A DNA stretch of 64,000 bases from Clostridium muellerianum (GCF_012926525.1 NZ_JABBNI010000067.1:62001-126000); one strand, 5' to 3'. Shown: positions 45,937-55,208, counted from the stretch's first letter. Notes: generated by a model not told the origin, from the sequence alone. Translations and numbers: made by a program.

Positions 45937-46989
45937 TTGATTAAGGAAGAAATGACACCAAAAGAAAGAGTACAAGCTTTTTCTAAAGGAGAAGAAATTG
46001 ATAGAATAATATGTATTCCTGATATGGGAGTTACTATGGTACCTTTTATTGGAGTTACAGCTAGAGAATACTATCATTCAGCACAACTTATGGCGGATTT
46101 AGAAATAGCTTTATTTAAAACACTTCGCCATGATGGTGCAAGTATATCCACTAGTCTTAGGGGAATTGCAGAGGCTATGGGAGCCAAAGTGGGTTATCCA
46201 GATTATGGTATCTCTTATTTAATAGAACCAGCAATCAAATCTGTAGAGGAAATAGAGTCTCTTAAAATTATTGATCCTCTAAAGGATGGTAACTTGCCAG
46301 TTTTAATTGAAGCTATAAGACTTACTAAGAGTGCACTTATAGATGAAGTAGATGTTGGTGCTGCTATGTCAGGACCTTTTAGTGTTGCGGCTTCTGTAGT
46401 AGGAACAGAAAACCTATTGAAATGGATGATTAAGTGCCCTGAAAAGGTTCATACTTTAATGGATATAGTAGCAGAATGTAATAATAGATATATAGATGAA
46501 GTGTCTAAGTTAGGTGTATCTATTGGATTTGCAGATCCAGTTTCATCTAATAGCCTTATAAGCCCAAAACAATTTAGAGAGTTTTCATTACCTGCTCTTA
46601 AGAAAAATATTAATAGAATAAAAGAAAAAACAGGAAGTTCTCCTGCAATACATATCTGTGGTAAGAGCAAAGGCATTTGGGAAGATGTTGTAAGTGCAGG
46701 TATTTCTAATTTCAGTATTGATAATTATGAGGATTTAGAAGAAGCTAAAGAAATTATGGGAGATAGAGTGGTTATTACCGGAAATGTTCCGCCAGTGGAT
46801 GTTGTATATGCAGGAACAAAAGAAGACATTTTTAACTCAGTTAAAGAATGTATTAGAAAAGGACACGATTCTAAAAAAGGATATGTTTTGAGCACAGGTT
46901 GTCAAATTCCAATGAATACCCCAATAGAAAAGGTTGAAATGTTTATGGAAGCTGGAAGAACCTATGGAAAATATCCTTTGAAATTATAA
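45937..46989 (+). CDS. UroD-family methylcobamide methyltransferase-like protein (MtaA/MtbA type)
   Basis: 350 residues, TTG start behind AAGGAG. Uroporphyrinogen-decarboxylase fold; zinc-site residues are His and Cys in AIHICGKSKGIW and a later Cys in LSTGCQIPMNTP. That pattern marks corrinoid-dependent methyltransferases rather than true UroD. No corrinoid protein or partner methyltransferase is adjacent, so the methyl donor is unknown. It stands as a single gene between two hairpins. Confidence 0.85.
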   Translation: MIKEEMTPKERVQAFSKGEEIDRIICIPDMGVTMVPFIGVTAREYYHSAQLMADLEIALFKTLRHDGASISTSLRGIAEAMGAKVGYPDYGISYLIEPAIKSVEEIESLKIIDPLKDGNLPVLIEAIRLTKSALIDEVDVGAAMSGPFSVAASVVGTENLLKWMIKCPEKVHTLMDIVAECNNRYIDEVSKLGVSIGFADPVSSNSLISPKQFREFSLPALKKNINRIKEKTGSSPAIHICGKSKGIWEDVVSAGISNFSIDNYEDLEEAKEIMGDRVVITGNVPPVDVVYAGTKEDIFNSVKECIRKGHDSKKGYVLSTGCQIPMNTPIEKVEMFMEAGRTYGKYPLKL

Positions 46990-47052
46990 ATTAAGATTAG
47001 GTATGTTTTAGTTATACCATGAAAGAAAATTTAATATGTTTTAAATTTTAAA

Positions 47053-47083
47053 GAGGAGGTAAAAATATACCTTCTCTTTTTAT
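47053..47083 (+). terminator. Terminator after the methyltransferase-like gene
   Basis: AGAGGAGGTA/TACCTTCTCT stem with TTTTTAT tail. Confidence 0.75.
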
Positions 47084-47127
47084 ATTGCCAGATAACTTAA
47101 GTTTCGGACCTTTAGCTTTATATAAAG

Positions 47128-48015
47128 TTATGATTTTATATTTTTAATTAATTCAAGTAAATCATTCATTGGCTTGGTAATATATTTATCCTTATGCCAA
47201 AATAACTGACGGTAAACACTAACTTCAAATTCTGGTATTCTTATTGGAGCAATAGTGCCATTTTTTATCTCTTTTTTTATAATAAAAAGCGGCAAATATG
47301 AAACTCCTCTGTTTTCCACTATAAAAGAGCGTATGAGATCTGTATTACCAATTTCCAAATAAGGATGAAAGTAAAGACCTTTTTGAGCTAGTTGCTTAGA
47401 AAGCTCGTAACTATAACCAACATTGCATTCTGTCATAATAAGTTCCTGTTCTAAAATTTCCTCAATGGAGACTTCTTTTTTTTGAGTTAAATAGTTTTTT
47501 GGAGAAGCAACAAAATATACTTTATCTTCCTGAATGTTTTTTCCAATCCATTCATGGTCAATCACATTTTGATCAATAATATAAGCTAAATCTAATTCAT
47601 TATGAATCATTGAATCAAAGATAAAGTCTCGAGTTCCTGTTTTTATACAAATATGCATGTTAGGATGTATCTGATGAAACTTCTTAATTATCTTTGGAAA
47701 TGAAGTAGATAAAATAGATTCAGAAGTACCTATTTTAATAACTCCTGAATATAACTTTTCATTATTAAGTCCTGCTTTTGCTTCTTCTGTATAAAATAAA
47801 ATTTTTCGGGCATATGTAAGAAATTCTTTTCCCTTATCTGTCAGATATACGCTCTTTCCAATTCTATCAAATAAAAGAACTCCTAAATCCTTTTCTAAGT
47901 GCTTAATCTGTATTGTGACGGCTGCTTGGGTATAACCTAGTTGCTGTGCTGCTTTGGAAAAGTTCATTTTTTCAGCAGCCACAAGAAATGTATTGATCTC
48001 CCTTAATTCCATCAT
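47128..48015 (-). CDS. LysR-family transcriptional regulator
   Basis: 295 residues. N-terminal HTH ELREINTFLVAAEKMNFSKAAQQLGYTQAAVT, followed by a substrate-binding domain (from about 90) of the CysB/CbbR type. It is divergent from the DUF554 gene, the arrangement in which LysR proteins control themselves and the neighbour. A 7-7-7 inverted repeat lies between them. The effector is unknown. Confidence 0.93.
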   Translation of the reverse strand: MMELREINTFLVAAEKMNFSKAAQQLGYTQAAVTIQIKHLEKDLGVLLFDRIGKSVYLTDKGKEFLTYARKILFYTEEAKAGLNNEKLYSGVIKIGTSESILSTSFPKIIKKFHQIHPNMHICIKTGTRDFIFDSMIHNELDLAYIIDQNVIDHEWIGKNIQEDKVYFVASPKNYLTQKKEVSIEEILEQELIMTECNVGYSYELSKQLAQKGLYFHPYLEIGNTDLIRSFIVENRGVSYLPLFIIKKEIKNGTIAPIRIPEFEVSVYRQLFWHKDKYITKPMNDLLELIKNIKS

Positions 48016-48066
48016 TCACCATCCATAAAAAATTTTTAATGATAATATTAAATATATTAAATTTTC

Positions 48067-48087
48067 ATATCATAGCATTAATGATAT
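48067..48087. promoter_or_regulatory. Candidate LysR operator
   Basis: ATATCAT (48067-48073) and ATGATAT (48081-48087) form a perfect inverted repeat with a 7-base spacer. It overlaps a TATAAT-like -10 box at 48084 directed toward the DUF554 gene. Confidence 0.5.
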
Positions 48088-48180
48088 AATCTAAAATGAA
48101 TAAAGTCAATACCGATGGCAAGAGTTAAATAGTAACTTAATAGAAGGCTGTTGATATACGAAGGATAAAAGGAGGATATT

Positions 48181-48909
48181 GTGAAAGGATTAGGTACAAT
48201 TATAAATACTATAGCTGTAATCATTGGAAGTGGTATTGGTTTGTTTCTTAAAAATGGAATGAAACAAAAAATGCAAAATATTTTGATGCAGGCTTGTGGT
48301 GTAGCAGTAATTTTTATCGGCATTGCAGGAACTTTGCAGGGTATGATTACTATACATGGCGGAAAGATAGAAACAAAAGGAACTATGCTTTTGATTTTTT
48401 CATTGGTAATAGGAGGATTTATTGGACAGGTATTAGATATTGAAAAATGGCTGGATGCTTTAGGTGAAAAAATTAAAACTATTGCAAAAGCAAAAGAGGA
48501 CAATCAGTTTGTAGAAGGCTTTGTTAATACATCGCTTATTATTTGTGTAGGAGCTATGGCCATAGTTGGTTCCATACAGGATGGACTTAATGGCGATTAT
48601 TCAATGCTGCTTGCAAAATCTATTTTAGATTTTGTCATAGTTTTGGTTTTTGCTTCCACTCATGGACTTGGTGTTATGTTTTCTGCTGCTGCAATTTTTG
48701 TGTATGAAGGAGGTATTACACTTCTTACTGTTTTTATTGGTCCTTTTTTAGGAAATACACTAATTGAAAATATGTCTTTTGTAGGAGCAGCACTTATTTT
48801 TTGTGTTGGTGTAAATATTGCATTTGGAAAGAAATTTAATGTAGGAAATATGCTGCCAGCGCTTTTAGTTCCAGGTGTATACGAATTAATTTTGAATCTT
48901 ATTAAATGA
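48181..48909 (+). CDS. DUF554 membrane protein
   Basis: 242 residues, GTG start behind AAAGGAGG. About seven membrane helices; family marks are LGTIINTIAVIIGSGIGLFL, GKIETKGTMLLIFSLVIGG and DGLNGDYSMLLAKSILDF. DUF554 proteins are putative transporters; substrate unknown. It is probably the target of the divergent LysR regulator. A terminator follows at 48969. Confidence 0.92.
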   Translation: MKGLGTIINTIAVIIGSGIGLFLKNGMKQKMQNILMQACGVAVIFIGIAGTLQGMITIHGGKIETKGTMLLIFSLVIGGFIGQVLDIEKWLDALGEKIKTIAKAKEDNQFVEGFVNTSLIICVGAMAIVGSIQDGLNGDYSMLLAKSILDFVIVLVFASTHGLGVMFSAAAIFVYEGGITLLTVFIGPFLGNTLIENMSFVGAALIFCVGVNIAFGKKFNVGNMLPALLVPGVYELILNLIK

Positions 48910-48968
48910 GGAAATTGCACAATTAAAATTGAGAATAAATTTTCTAAAAATATCTAATTAAAGATAAA

Positions 48969-49006
48969 AAATTCTTACATTTATCAATATGTAAGAATTT
49001 TTTTAT
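48969..49006 (+). terminator. Terminator of DUF554 gene
   Basis: AATTCTTACAT/ATGTAAGAATT stem followed by TTTTTTATT. Confidence 0.85.
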
Positions 49007-49087
49007 TACATTAATAAAGCTTTCACTATAAATAAAATGATTACTCAGTTTTTTCTTATGACAATAATTCAAGCTGAGTAATTTCCA

Positions 49088-49140
49088 CTTAAGTCAAATA
49101 AACTTAAGATGAAATTAAGATCATTTTAAATCCACCTTAA
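49088..49140 (+). promoter_or_regulatory. Candidate response-regulator operator (CTTAAG repeats)
   Basis: CTTAAG occurs at 49088 and 49103, with ATTAAG and CCTTAA further on, ahead of a TACAAT-like -10. The same word is repeated in the operator candidate at 13660. It precedes the ABC operon at 49236, whose regulator is probably the protein at 55243. Confidence 0.4.
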
Positions 49141-49235
49141 ACTCGTACATATACAATCTAATAGAAGTCAAATTCAAGGAACTAGAGGATTGATAATCTT
49201 TTAGTACAATATGAGGAATACAGGAGGAAATTTCT

Positions 49236-50003
49236 ATGAATATAATGGAAGTTAGAGATGTAAAAAAAGAGTATGGTTCAAAAAATGGAGGAAGTAAATC
49301 AAATGCATTAAATGGGGTGAGTTTTTCTGTTCAGAAGGGTGAATTTCTTGGAATTATGGGACCTTCAGGAGCAGGTAAGTCCACATTATTAAATGTAATA
49401 TCCACCATTGATAGTCCAACCTCAGGAACAATTACACTTGGAGGAAAAAGTTTTTTAAATCTTAATGAAGATGAACTATCAATGTTTAGAAGGAAGCAGC
49501 TTGGATTTATTTTTCAAGACTATAATCTTCTTGATACTTTAACCTTAAAAGAGAATATTATTTTGCCACTTTCTTTATCTAAGGTAGATGTGGTAGCTAT
49601 GGAAGAAAAATTAAAAAAAATCAGCGGCATTTTGAATATTGAAGATATACTAGGAAAATATCCTTATGAAGTTTCAGGAGGTCAAAAGCAAAGGGCTGCA
49701 GCTGCAAGAGCTATAATAACTGATCCAGAAATAGTCTTTGCAGATGAGCCTACAGGAGCACTGGATTCAAAATCTTCAACAGAGCTTTTAAACAATCTTT
49801 CTTTATTAAATAAGGATAATGAAGCAACAATTGTTATGGTAACTCATGATGCATTTGCAGCAAGCTACTGTGACAGAATTATATTTATAAAGGATGGAAT
49901 ACTCGATACTGAGATTGAGAAAACAGGCAGTAGAAAAGATTTCTATAATAAAATACTAAGCACTCTTTCTACTATAGGAGGTACTGAAAGTGAGCTTGCT
50001 TAA
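49236..50003 (+). CDS. Peptide-antibiotic ABC transporter ATP-binding protein (BceA-like)
   Basis: 255 residues, AGGAGGAAA before ATG. Walker A GPSGAGKST, Q-loop FIFQDYNLL, signature VSGGQKQRAAAARAI, Walker B IVFADEPTGALD and switch His MVTHD are intact. Its closest local relative is the ATPase at 1874, down to the C-terminal IGGTESEL versus MGGESDEL. The last codons overlap the start of the first permease. It is likely to power both permeases downstream. Confidence 0.94.
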   Translation: MNIMEVRDVKKEYGSKNGGSKSNALNGVSFSVQKGEFLGIMGPSGAGKSTLLNVISTIDSPTSGTITLGGKSFLNLNEDELSMFRRKQLGFIFQDYNLLDTLTLKENIILPLSLSKVDVVAMEEKLKKISGILNIEDILGKYPYEVSGGQKQRAAAARAIITDPEIVFADEPTGALDSKSSTELLNNLSLLNKDNEATIVMVTHDAFAASYCDRIIFIKDGILDTEIEKTGSRKDFYNKILSTLSTIGGTESELA

Positions 50004-51954
50004 TCTTGGAATAAACAATGTTAAACACAATTTTAAAAGTTATGTTTCTTATTTTATTAGTACTGCATTTTCTGTTTTCATACTTTTTGTATTTTTTTCT
50101 ATTTATTTCAATAGGCAAATGGAAAGTTATAGTAGTGGAAGACTAAAGTTATATACTGTGTTTAAAGTTGCTTCAATTATAGTAATAATTTTTTCAGCTC
50201 TTTTTATTTGGTATGCTAACGGTTTTTTTATAAAAAGCAGAAAAAAAGAAATAGCTATATATTCCATTGTAGGCATGAAAAAAAGAGAAATAGGAGTTCT
50301 ATTATTTTGTGAAAATATGTTTCTTGGAGTATTAGCAATAATTATAGGAGTACCATTAGGTGTTATAGCTTCAAAATTTCTTTTTCAGCTTCTTGTAAAT
50401 ATGATGAAGGCTAGTGTTGTTGCATACTTTACTTTAGACATAAGGGCAGTAATTGCTACAACTATAATATTTATGGCTTTATTCGTATTTAATTCAATTA
50501 AGGCGTATAGGGTAATATACAAATTTAGCCTTATTGAACTTTTACATGCAGATAAGGAAGCTGAAAAGGTGCCTGAAGGTTCAAAAGTAAAGGCACTAAT
50601 ATCTATCATTATGATTTTGCTTGGATATTTTATTGCTTCTACTAAAATTCTTCAAGGTGGAAGCAAAATGATGTATTTTGCACTTATTGTATTGATATTG
50701 GTAATTTCAGGAACCTATATTTTGTTTAATAATTTTATTATAGTAATGCTTAATAAGCTTAAAAAAAATAAAAAATTGTATTATAAAGGAGAAAATCTTA
50801 TAAGCATTTCTCAAATACTATATAGGATAAAAGCAAATTCCAATACTCTTGCTACTATAGCAATAGTGTCAGCGGTTGCACTTACTGCAATAGGTTTTAC
50901 ATTTAGTTTTTATGTAGCTTTGCAAAAAATGCCTTCGTATATATCGCCTTTTTCATTAATGTATAAAGGTGGAGATGTAGATTTAAACAATAAAGTAGAA
51001 CAAATAATAAATAAGCATGGTGAAGTAAAGGTTACTCATAAGTCAGATATAGAGCTGATTAATGTGAAAGCACTTACATCAAAGTATAAGGGACCTTATG
51101 GTGTGGATTTAAAGGCACCTTTTGATGCATATATAATGTCTAAAAGTGAATATAACGAAATTATGAATAATTCGGAAATGAGTAGGACTAACTCTGTTGA
51201 TGGCTTTCAGGTAGTTAAAGGCTTAAACTTTACAAATGATAATCAGTGCTTTTTTATTGAGGTTACTAATGAAAGTCAACATGGAAGGCTCAAAGGAGAG
51301 AAGGTCAGTGTTCAAGACTCTAGTAATAAATTTAATTTAAATATTATAGATTCTGATGGTAAGGGTGTTGTGGGAAAAAATTTTGCAAAAACCATGCTTG
51401 TTGTTACAGATGATACTTTTAATAAATTACTTAATAGTAATAAAGATAATACTACTAAAATAAGAGGATATATGCTAGATAATTCTCTAAATTCTGAGAA
51501 GCTTGTTTCTGAATTAAGTCATGTAATTACTAAGGATAGATACTTTGATTCATTTTATGATGCCTATAGTATTTCTTATAGAGTATATGGATGTTATGTG
51601 TTTATTGGTGCGTTTCTTGGAATTTTATTTATACTTTCAACAGGTAGTATACTTTACTATAAACAACTTATGGAAGCATATGAGGATAAGGAAAGATACG
51701 GTATATTGAAGAAAATAGGTGTTAGTAAGAAGGAAAAAAGACATACTGTTCTTAAGCAACTTGCACTAATATTTGGATTGCCTGTTTTAGTGAGTTTGTT
51801 TCATAGTATTGCAGCTTTATATATATTTATTGCCTTTGCCAGCGAAGCTAAAATTATCGTAGAATGTGTTGGTGGAATAGTATTAGTTTATATTGCAATT
51901 TATTTATGCTATTATATGATTTCGGTTAAATCATATATGAAAATCATCAAGTGA
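49990..51954 (+). CDS. BceB-like permease, first of a tandem pair
   Basis: 654 residues, GTG start within the end of the ATPase gene; its ribosome site AGGAGGT encodes part of the ATPase C-terminus. The layout is the 10-helix Bce one: an N-terminal helix, three helices with an FFIKSRKKEIAIYSIVGMKK loop, more helices, an external domain of about 200 residues (roughly 310-530), then three helices. The final IIK and stop come from repeat R6. It is strongly similar to the next permease. Confidence 0.93.
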   Translation: MSLLNLGINNVKHNFKSYVSYFISTAFSVFILFVFFSIYFNRQMESYSSGRLKLYTVFKVASIIVIIFSALFIWYANGFFIKSRKKEIAIYSIVGMKKREIGVLLFCENMFLGVLAIIIGVPLGVIASKFLFQLLVNMMKASVVAYFTLDIRAVIATTIIFMALFVFNSIKAYRVIYKFSLIELLHADKEAEKVPEGSKVKALISIIMILLGYFIASTKILQGGSKMMYFALIVLILVISGTYILFNNFIIVMLNKLKKNKKLYYKGENLISISQILYRIKANSNTLATIAIVSAVALTAIGFTFSFYVALQKMPSYISPFSLMYKGGDVDLNNKVEQIINKHGEVKVTHKSDIELINVKALTSKYKGPYGVDLKAPFDAYIMSKSEYNEIMNNSEMSRTNSVDGFQVVKGLNFTNDNQCFFIEVTNESQHGRLKGEKVSVQDSSNKFNLNIIDSDGKGVVGKNFAKTMLVVTDDTFNKLLNSNKDNTTKIRGYMLDNSLNSEKLVSELSHVITKDRYFDSFYDAYSISYRVYGCYVFIGAFLGILFILSTGSILYYKQLMEAYEDKERYGILKKIGVSKKEKRHTVLKQLALIFGLPVLVSLFHSIAALYIFIAFASEAKIIVECVGGIVLVYIAIYLCYYMISVKSYMKIIK

Positions 51955-52010
51955 TTCTTAGATTCATATGGAGTTTCATACAAAGAATGGTGTGGTTATC
52001 AATGTAGATG
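51945..52010 (+). repeat. Dispersed structured repeat, copy R6
   Basis: ATCAAGTGATTCTTAGATTC followed by ATATGGAGTTT, matching the left ends of R2 and R4. ATCAAGTGA forms the last codons and stop of the first permease. The right side has diverged. It separates the two duplicated permeases. Confidence 0.55.
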
Positions 52011-52082
52011 GCGGATAAAAAGTGCTTAAAAGCAGAAGGTAACTAAACACCATATTTTTAAATATAATAGGAGGTACTGAAA

Positions 52083-54065
52083 GTGACACTATTTAATCTT
52101 GGAATAAACAATGTTAAACACAATTTTAAAAATTATGTTTCTTATTTTATAAGTACATTAACTTCAATTTTCATTCTCATGATATTTTATTCTATGTATT
52201 ATAGTAAACAAATACATTCATTTAGTTCAGATAGGGTTAAGGTTGGAGCTATTTTTAAAGCTGCAGCTTTTGTAGTTATAATATTTTCAGCTATTTTTAT
52301 ATGGTATGCCAACAGCTTTTTTATAAAAAATAAAAAGAAAGAAGTTGCTATATACTCACTGCTTGGTATGAAGAAGAAGGAAATAGGCACATTGATGTTC
52401 TTTGAAAATATCTTTCTAGGGATATTAGCCTTAATTGTTGGTGTACCCTTAGGAGCATTTACCTCCAGGTTCTTCTTAAAAATGCTTAATGTATGTATGA
52501 AATCAAACAAGCCTATACAGTATACCTTTGATATTAGATCTATACTAATGACAATTCTTGTTTTTATGATTATATTTTTGTTAAACTCCATAAAAGCTTA
52601 TGGAATAATATATAAGTTCAGGCTTATAGAGCTTATACACGCGGCTAAAGAAGGAGAGAAGAAGCCTAAATTTTCTAAGATTCTAGCATTATTATCATTA
52701 ATAATGGTGATTAGCGGATATATTGGTGTATTAAAAATGAATTTGGAGTCTGGAGGAGTCCAAATGACGTATAAGGGTTTTCTTATAACGCTGCTCGTTG
52801 TTGCAGGAACTTATATATTGTTTGACAATCTAATAATTTATATCTTTAAGCTATTTGAGAAGAATAAAAAAGCTTATTATAAAGGAGAAAATCTAATAGG
52901 AGTATCTCAAATAGTCTATAGAATTAAAGGAAATTCTAATCTCCTGGCAACCATAGCAGTTATTTCTGGTGTTGCCATTACAGCATTATGTTTTACCTTT
53001 AGTCTTAATATGACCCTTGATAAAATTGCACCCAATGGATGTCCTTTTTCAATAATGTATCAAAGTGGCAATGAGGAATTAAATAAAAAAGTTGAAGCTG
53101 CTATTAATAATCATAAAGAGATTAAAACAACTTATAAAACAGATATTGTAATGATAAATGGAAGTGGACTTACACAAAAATATAAGGGTCCCTTTGGAAA
53201 AGATTTAAAGGCTCCTTTTGATATGTTTGTAATATCAGCCTCTGAATACAAGGATATTGTAAATAATTCAGGTTTTAATGATGGTACAGATGTTGTTGAT
53301 AGAGCTAAGGACATTAAAATTAATAAAGAAAATCAATGCTTTTTCATTGAAGTAAGTAATTCACTTGAAGCAAGAGGAAGACTTGCAGGTGATGAACTTA
53401 ATGCAACTATTGGAGAGAAAGCCTATAAACTTGATATCTCCGACTCAAGTAAGAAATGTGTTTTAGGAGTTAAACTTCAAAAAACAACTATAGTAGTACC
53501 AGATACATTTTTTAATAAGCTTTTAGATGAGAATAGAAATAATACAACTGTTATAAGAGCATATAATTTTGATAATGCATTAAAAAGTGGAAATGTTGTT
53601 ACAGAGGTTTCCCAAATGATGCCCAAGGGCAGGATTTTTTCTTCTTACTATGACATGTATACTGAGGTTCATACTTTGTATGGAAGCTATGTGTTTATAG
53701 GTGCATTCCTAGGTATTCTCTTTGTTGTTTCCACTGGAAGTATAATGTACTATAAGCAATTAACAGAAGCCTATGAAGATAAGAATAGATACTCTGTACT
53801 TTCAAAAATAGGTTTAACTAAAAAAGAGACTTTAAGAATTATATCAAAGCAATTGGGATTTATTTTTGCAATGCCACTTCTATTTGGTATTCTTCATAGT
53901 ATATTTCCACTTATAGCCTATATGAAATATCTCTGCGGCTTTTCAATATCACAGATGGAATGGATGGGTATGACCATGGGAGTATATGCAGTAATTTATT
54001 TATGCTTTTATCTTCTTTCTGTTAAATCTTATATGAAAATTATAAGCAAAAGTGCGGTATGTTAA
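52083..54065 (+). CDS. BceB-like permease, second of a tandem pair
   Basis: 660 residues, paralogue of the gene before it: the N-termini read LLNLGINNVKHNFKSYVSYF and LFNLGINNVKHNFKNYVSYF. The upstream 20 bases still contain TAGGAGGTACTGAAAGTG, the end of the ATPase gene, so the pair arose by duplicating a segment that began inside the ATPase. The topology is the same, with most divergence in the external domain. Two different large permeases with one ATPase is unusual for Bce modules; a heterodimer or different drug specificity is possible. Confidence 0.93.
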   Translation: MTLFNLGINNVKHNFKNYVSYFISTLTSIFILMIFYSMYYSKQIHSFSSDRVKVGAIFKAAAFVVIIFSAIFIWYANSFFIKNKKKEVAIYSLLGMKKKEIGTLMFFENIFLGILALIVGVPLGAFTSRFFLKMLNVCMKSNKPIQYTFDIRSILMTILVFMIIFLLNSIKAYGIIYKFRLIELIHAAKEGEKKPKFSKILALLSLIMVISGYIGVLKMNLESGGVQMTYKGFLITLLVVAGTYILFDNLIIYIFKLFEKNKKAYYKGENLIGVSQIVYRIKGNSNLLATIAVISGVAITALCFTFSLNMTLDKIAPNGCPFSIMYQSGNEELNKKVEAAINNHKEIKTTYKTDIVMINGSGLTQKYKGPFGKDLKAPFDMFVISASEYKDIVNNSGFNDGTDVVDRAKDIKINKENQCFFIEVSNSLEARGRLAGDELNATIGEKAYKLDISDSSKKCVLGVKLQKTTIVVPDTFFNKLLDENRNNTTVIRAYNFDNALKSGNVVTEVSQMMPKGRIFSSYYDMYTEVHTLYGSYVFIGAFLGILFVVSTGSIMYYKQLTEAYEDKNRYSVLSKIGLTKKETLRIISKQLGFIFAMPLLFGILHSIFPLIAYMKYLCGFSISQMEWMGMTMGVYAVIYLCFYLLSVKSYMKIISKSAVC

Positions 54066-54265
54066 TGATATGTAAGAAAACCTCACATATAAAGATTGGT
54101 TACTCTTTAAATAATGATTATAGATTTAACATATTGGACTATATCTAGATTTATATGTATCAACGTTGTTAGTAATGAGAGAATATATAGATAGGGATAA
54201 TATAAAGAAAATTATAGAAAATCTAAAGTTTATTTTGTATAATTAATTTAAAAGGAGATGAAGCT

Positions 54266-55141
54266 TTGGCAGCAAAAGGAATAACATATCAAGCAAAAGA
54301 TGTACTTTTTAAGACTTTAAGTGAAATGTTTAAAGATAAGGCATTAATTATGTATGGATTGGATTATCCTAAGATAGTTGAAATGCTTCCAAATGAATTT
54401 CCAGAAGTAAAAGCAGATGAGCGTAGAGCTGACAGTGTATTTTTACTGGAAGATGGTTCAATACTTTTGCTTGAATATGAAAGCAATAATAGAATAACAG
54501 AGAACATGTATAAATATATTGACTATGTTTTGAGAATTTCAAGAAAGTATTATGAAGAAAATAAAGATATTAAAAAAGTAAATGTGGCAGTAATATATGC
54601 AAGCAATATTGAAAAAGCAGAAGACATCTTTAATATAGGAAGTGTTGGAATAAATGTAAAATCTGTATTTATGAAAAATTATGATGGAGATATTATATAT
54701 AAAGATGTTGAAAGTAAGATTAAAGAAGGCAAAATTTTAGAAGATATTGATCTTATGAATTTAATATTACTTCCACTAATGAGAAGCAAAAAGGATAAGC
54801 ATGAAATTATTAAGGATACCATAGAATTAGCTAAAGAAGTAAATGACGAAAAAAATCAGTATTTCATTATAGCAGGAGTTTTAACTTCTACAGATAAGTT
54901 TATTGATGAAGAATATGCTAATGTGGTAAGGAGTTGGTTAAAAATGACTAAGGTAGAAAAAATATTTGAAAAAGAAAAAGAAGAGGCTATTAAAGAAACT
55001 AGGGATCAAGCTGAAAAGGGTAAAGCAATAGAAATAGCTAAAAATATGTTGCTAGATAATGAGAATATAGAGAAAATAGTAAGGTACACAAAACTTAGCA
55101 TAGAAGAAATTAATAAGTTAAAAGAGGTCATAGGTCTATAA
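54266..55141 (+). CDS. Rpn/PD-(D/E)XK-type nuclease-like protein
   Basis: 291 residues, TTG start behind AAAAGGAGATG. The N-terminal catalytic domain keeps an Asp and the ExE pair typical of the fold (ADSVFLLEDGSILLLEYES). The C-terminus is a charged helical tail (EKEKEEAIKETRDQAEKGKA, then TKLSIEEINKLKE) like that of the deleted homologue at 9859. Rpn proteins are DNA endonucleases linked to recombination or defence. It is an insertion between the transporter and its two-component genes. Confidence 0.82.
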   Translation: MAAKGITYQAKDVLFKTLSEMFKDKALIMYGLDYPKIVEMLPNEFPEVKADERRADSVFLLEDGSILLLEYESNNRITENMYKYIDYVLRISRKYYEENKDIKKVNVAVIYASNIEKAEDIFNIGSVGINVKSVFMKNYDGDIIYKDVESKIKEGKILEDIDLMNLILLPLMRSKKDKHEIIKDTIELAKEVNDEKNQYFIIAGVLTSTDKFIDEEYANVVRSWLKMTKVEKIFEKEKEEAIKETRDQAEKGKAIEIAKNMLLDNENIEKIVRYTKLSIEEINKLKEVIGL

Positions 55142-55170
55142 ATATATTTATCTAGTTTTGTAAAGTAAAA

Positions 55171-55208
55171 AAGCTCAAGTCTCACTAAGTTTGAGACTTG
55201 AGCTTTTT
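55171..55208 (+). terminator. Hairpin terminator, same sequence as at 36229
   Basis: AAAGCTCAAGTCTCA/TGAGACTTGAGCTTT around CTAAGTT, with TTTTTGC tail. It differs from the hairpin at 36229 by one loop base over about 38 bases. Confidence 0.8.
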
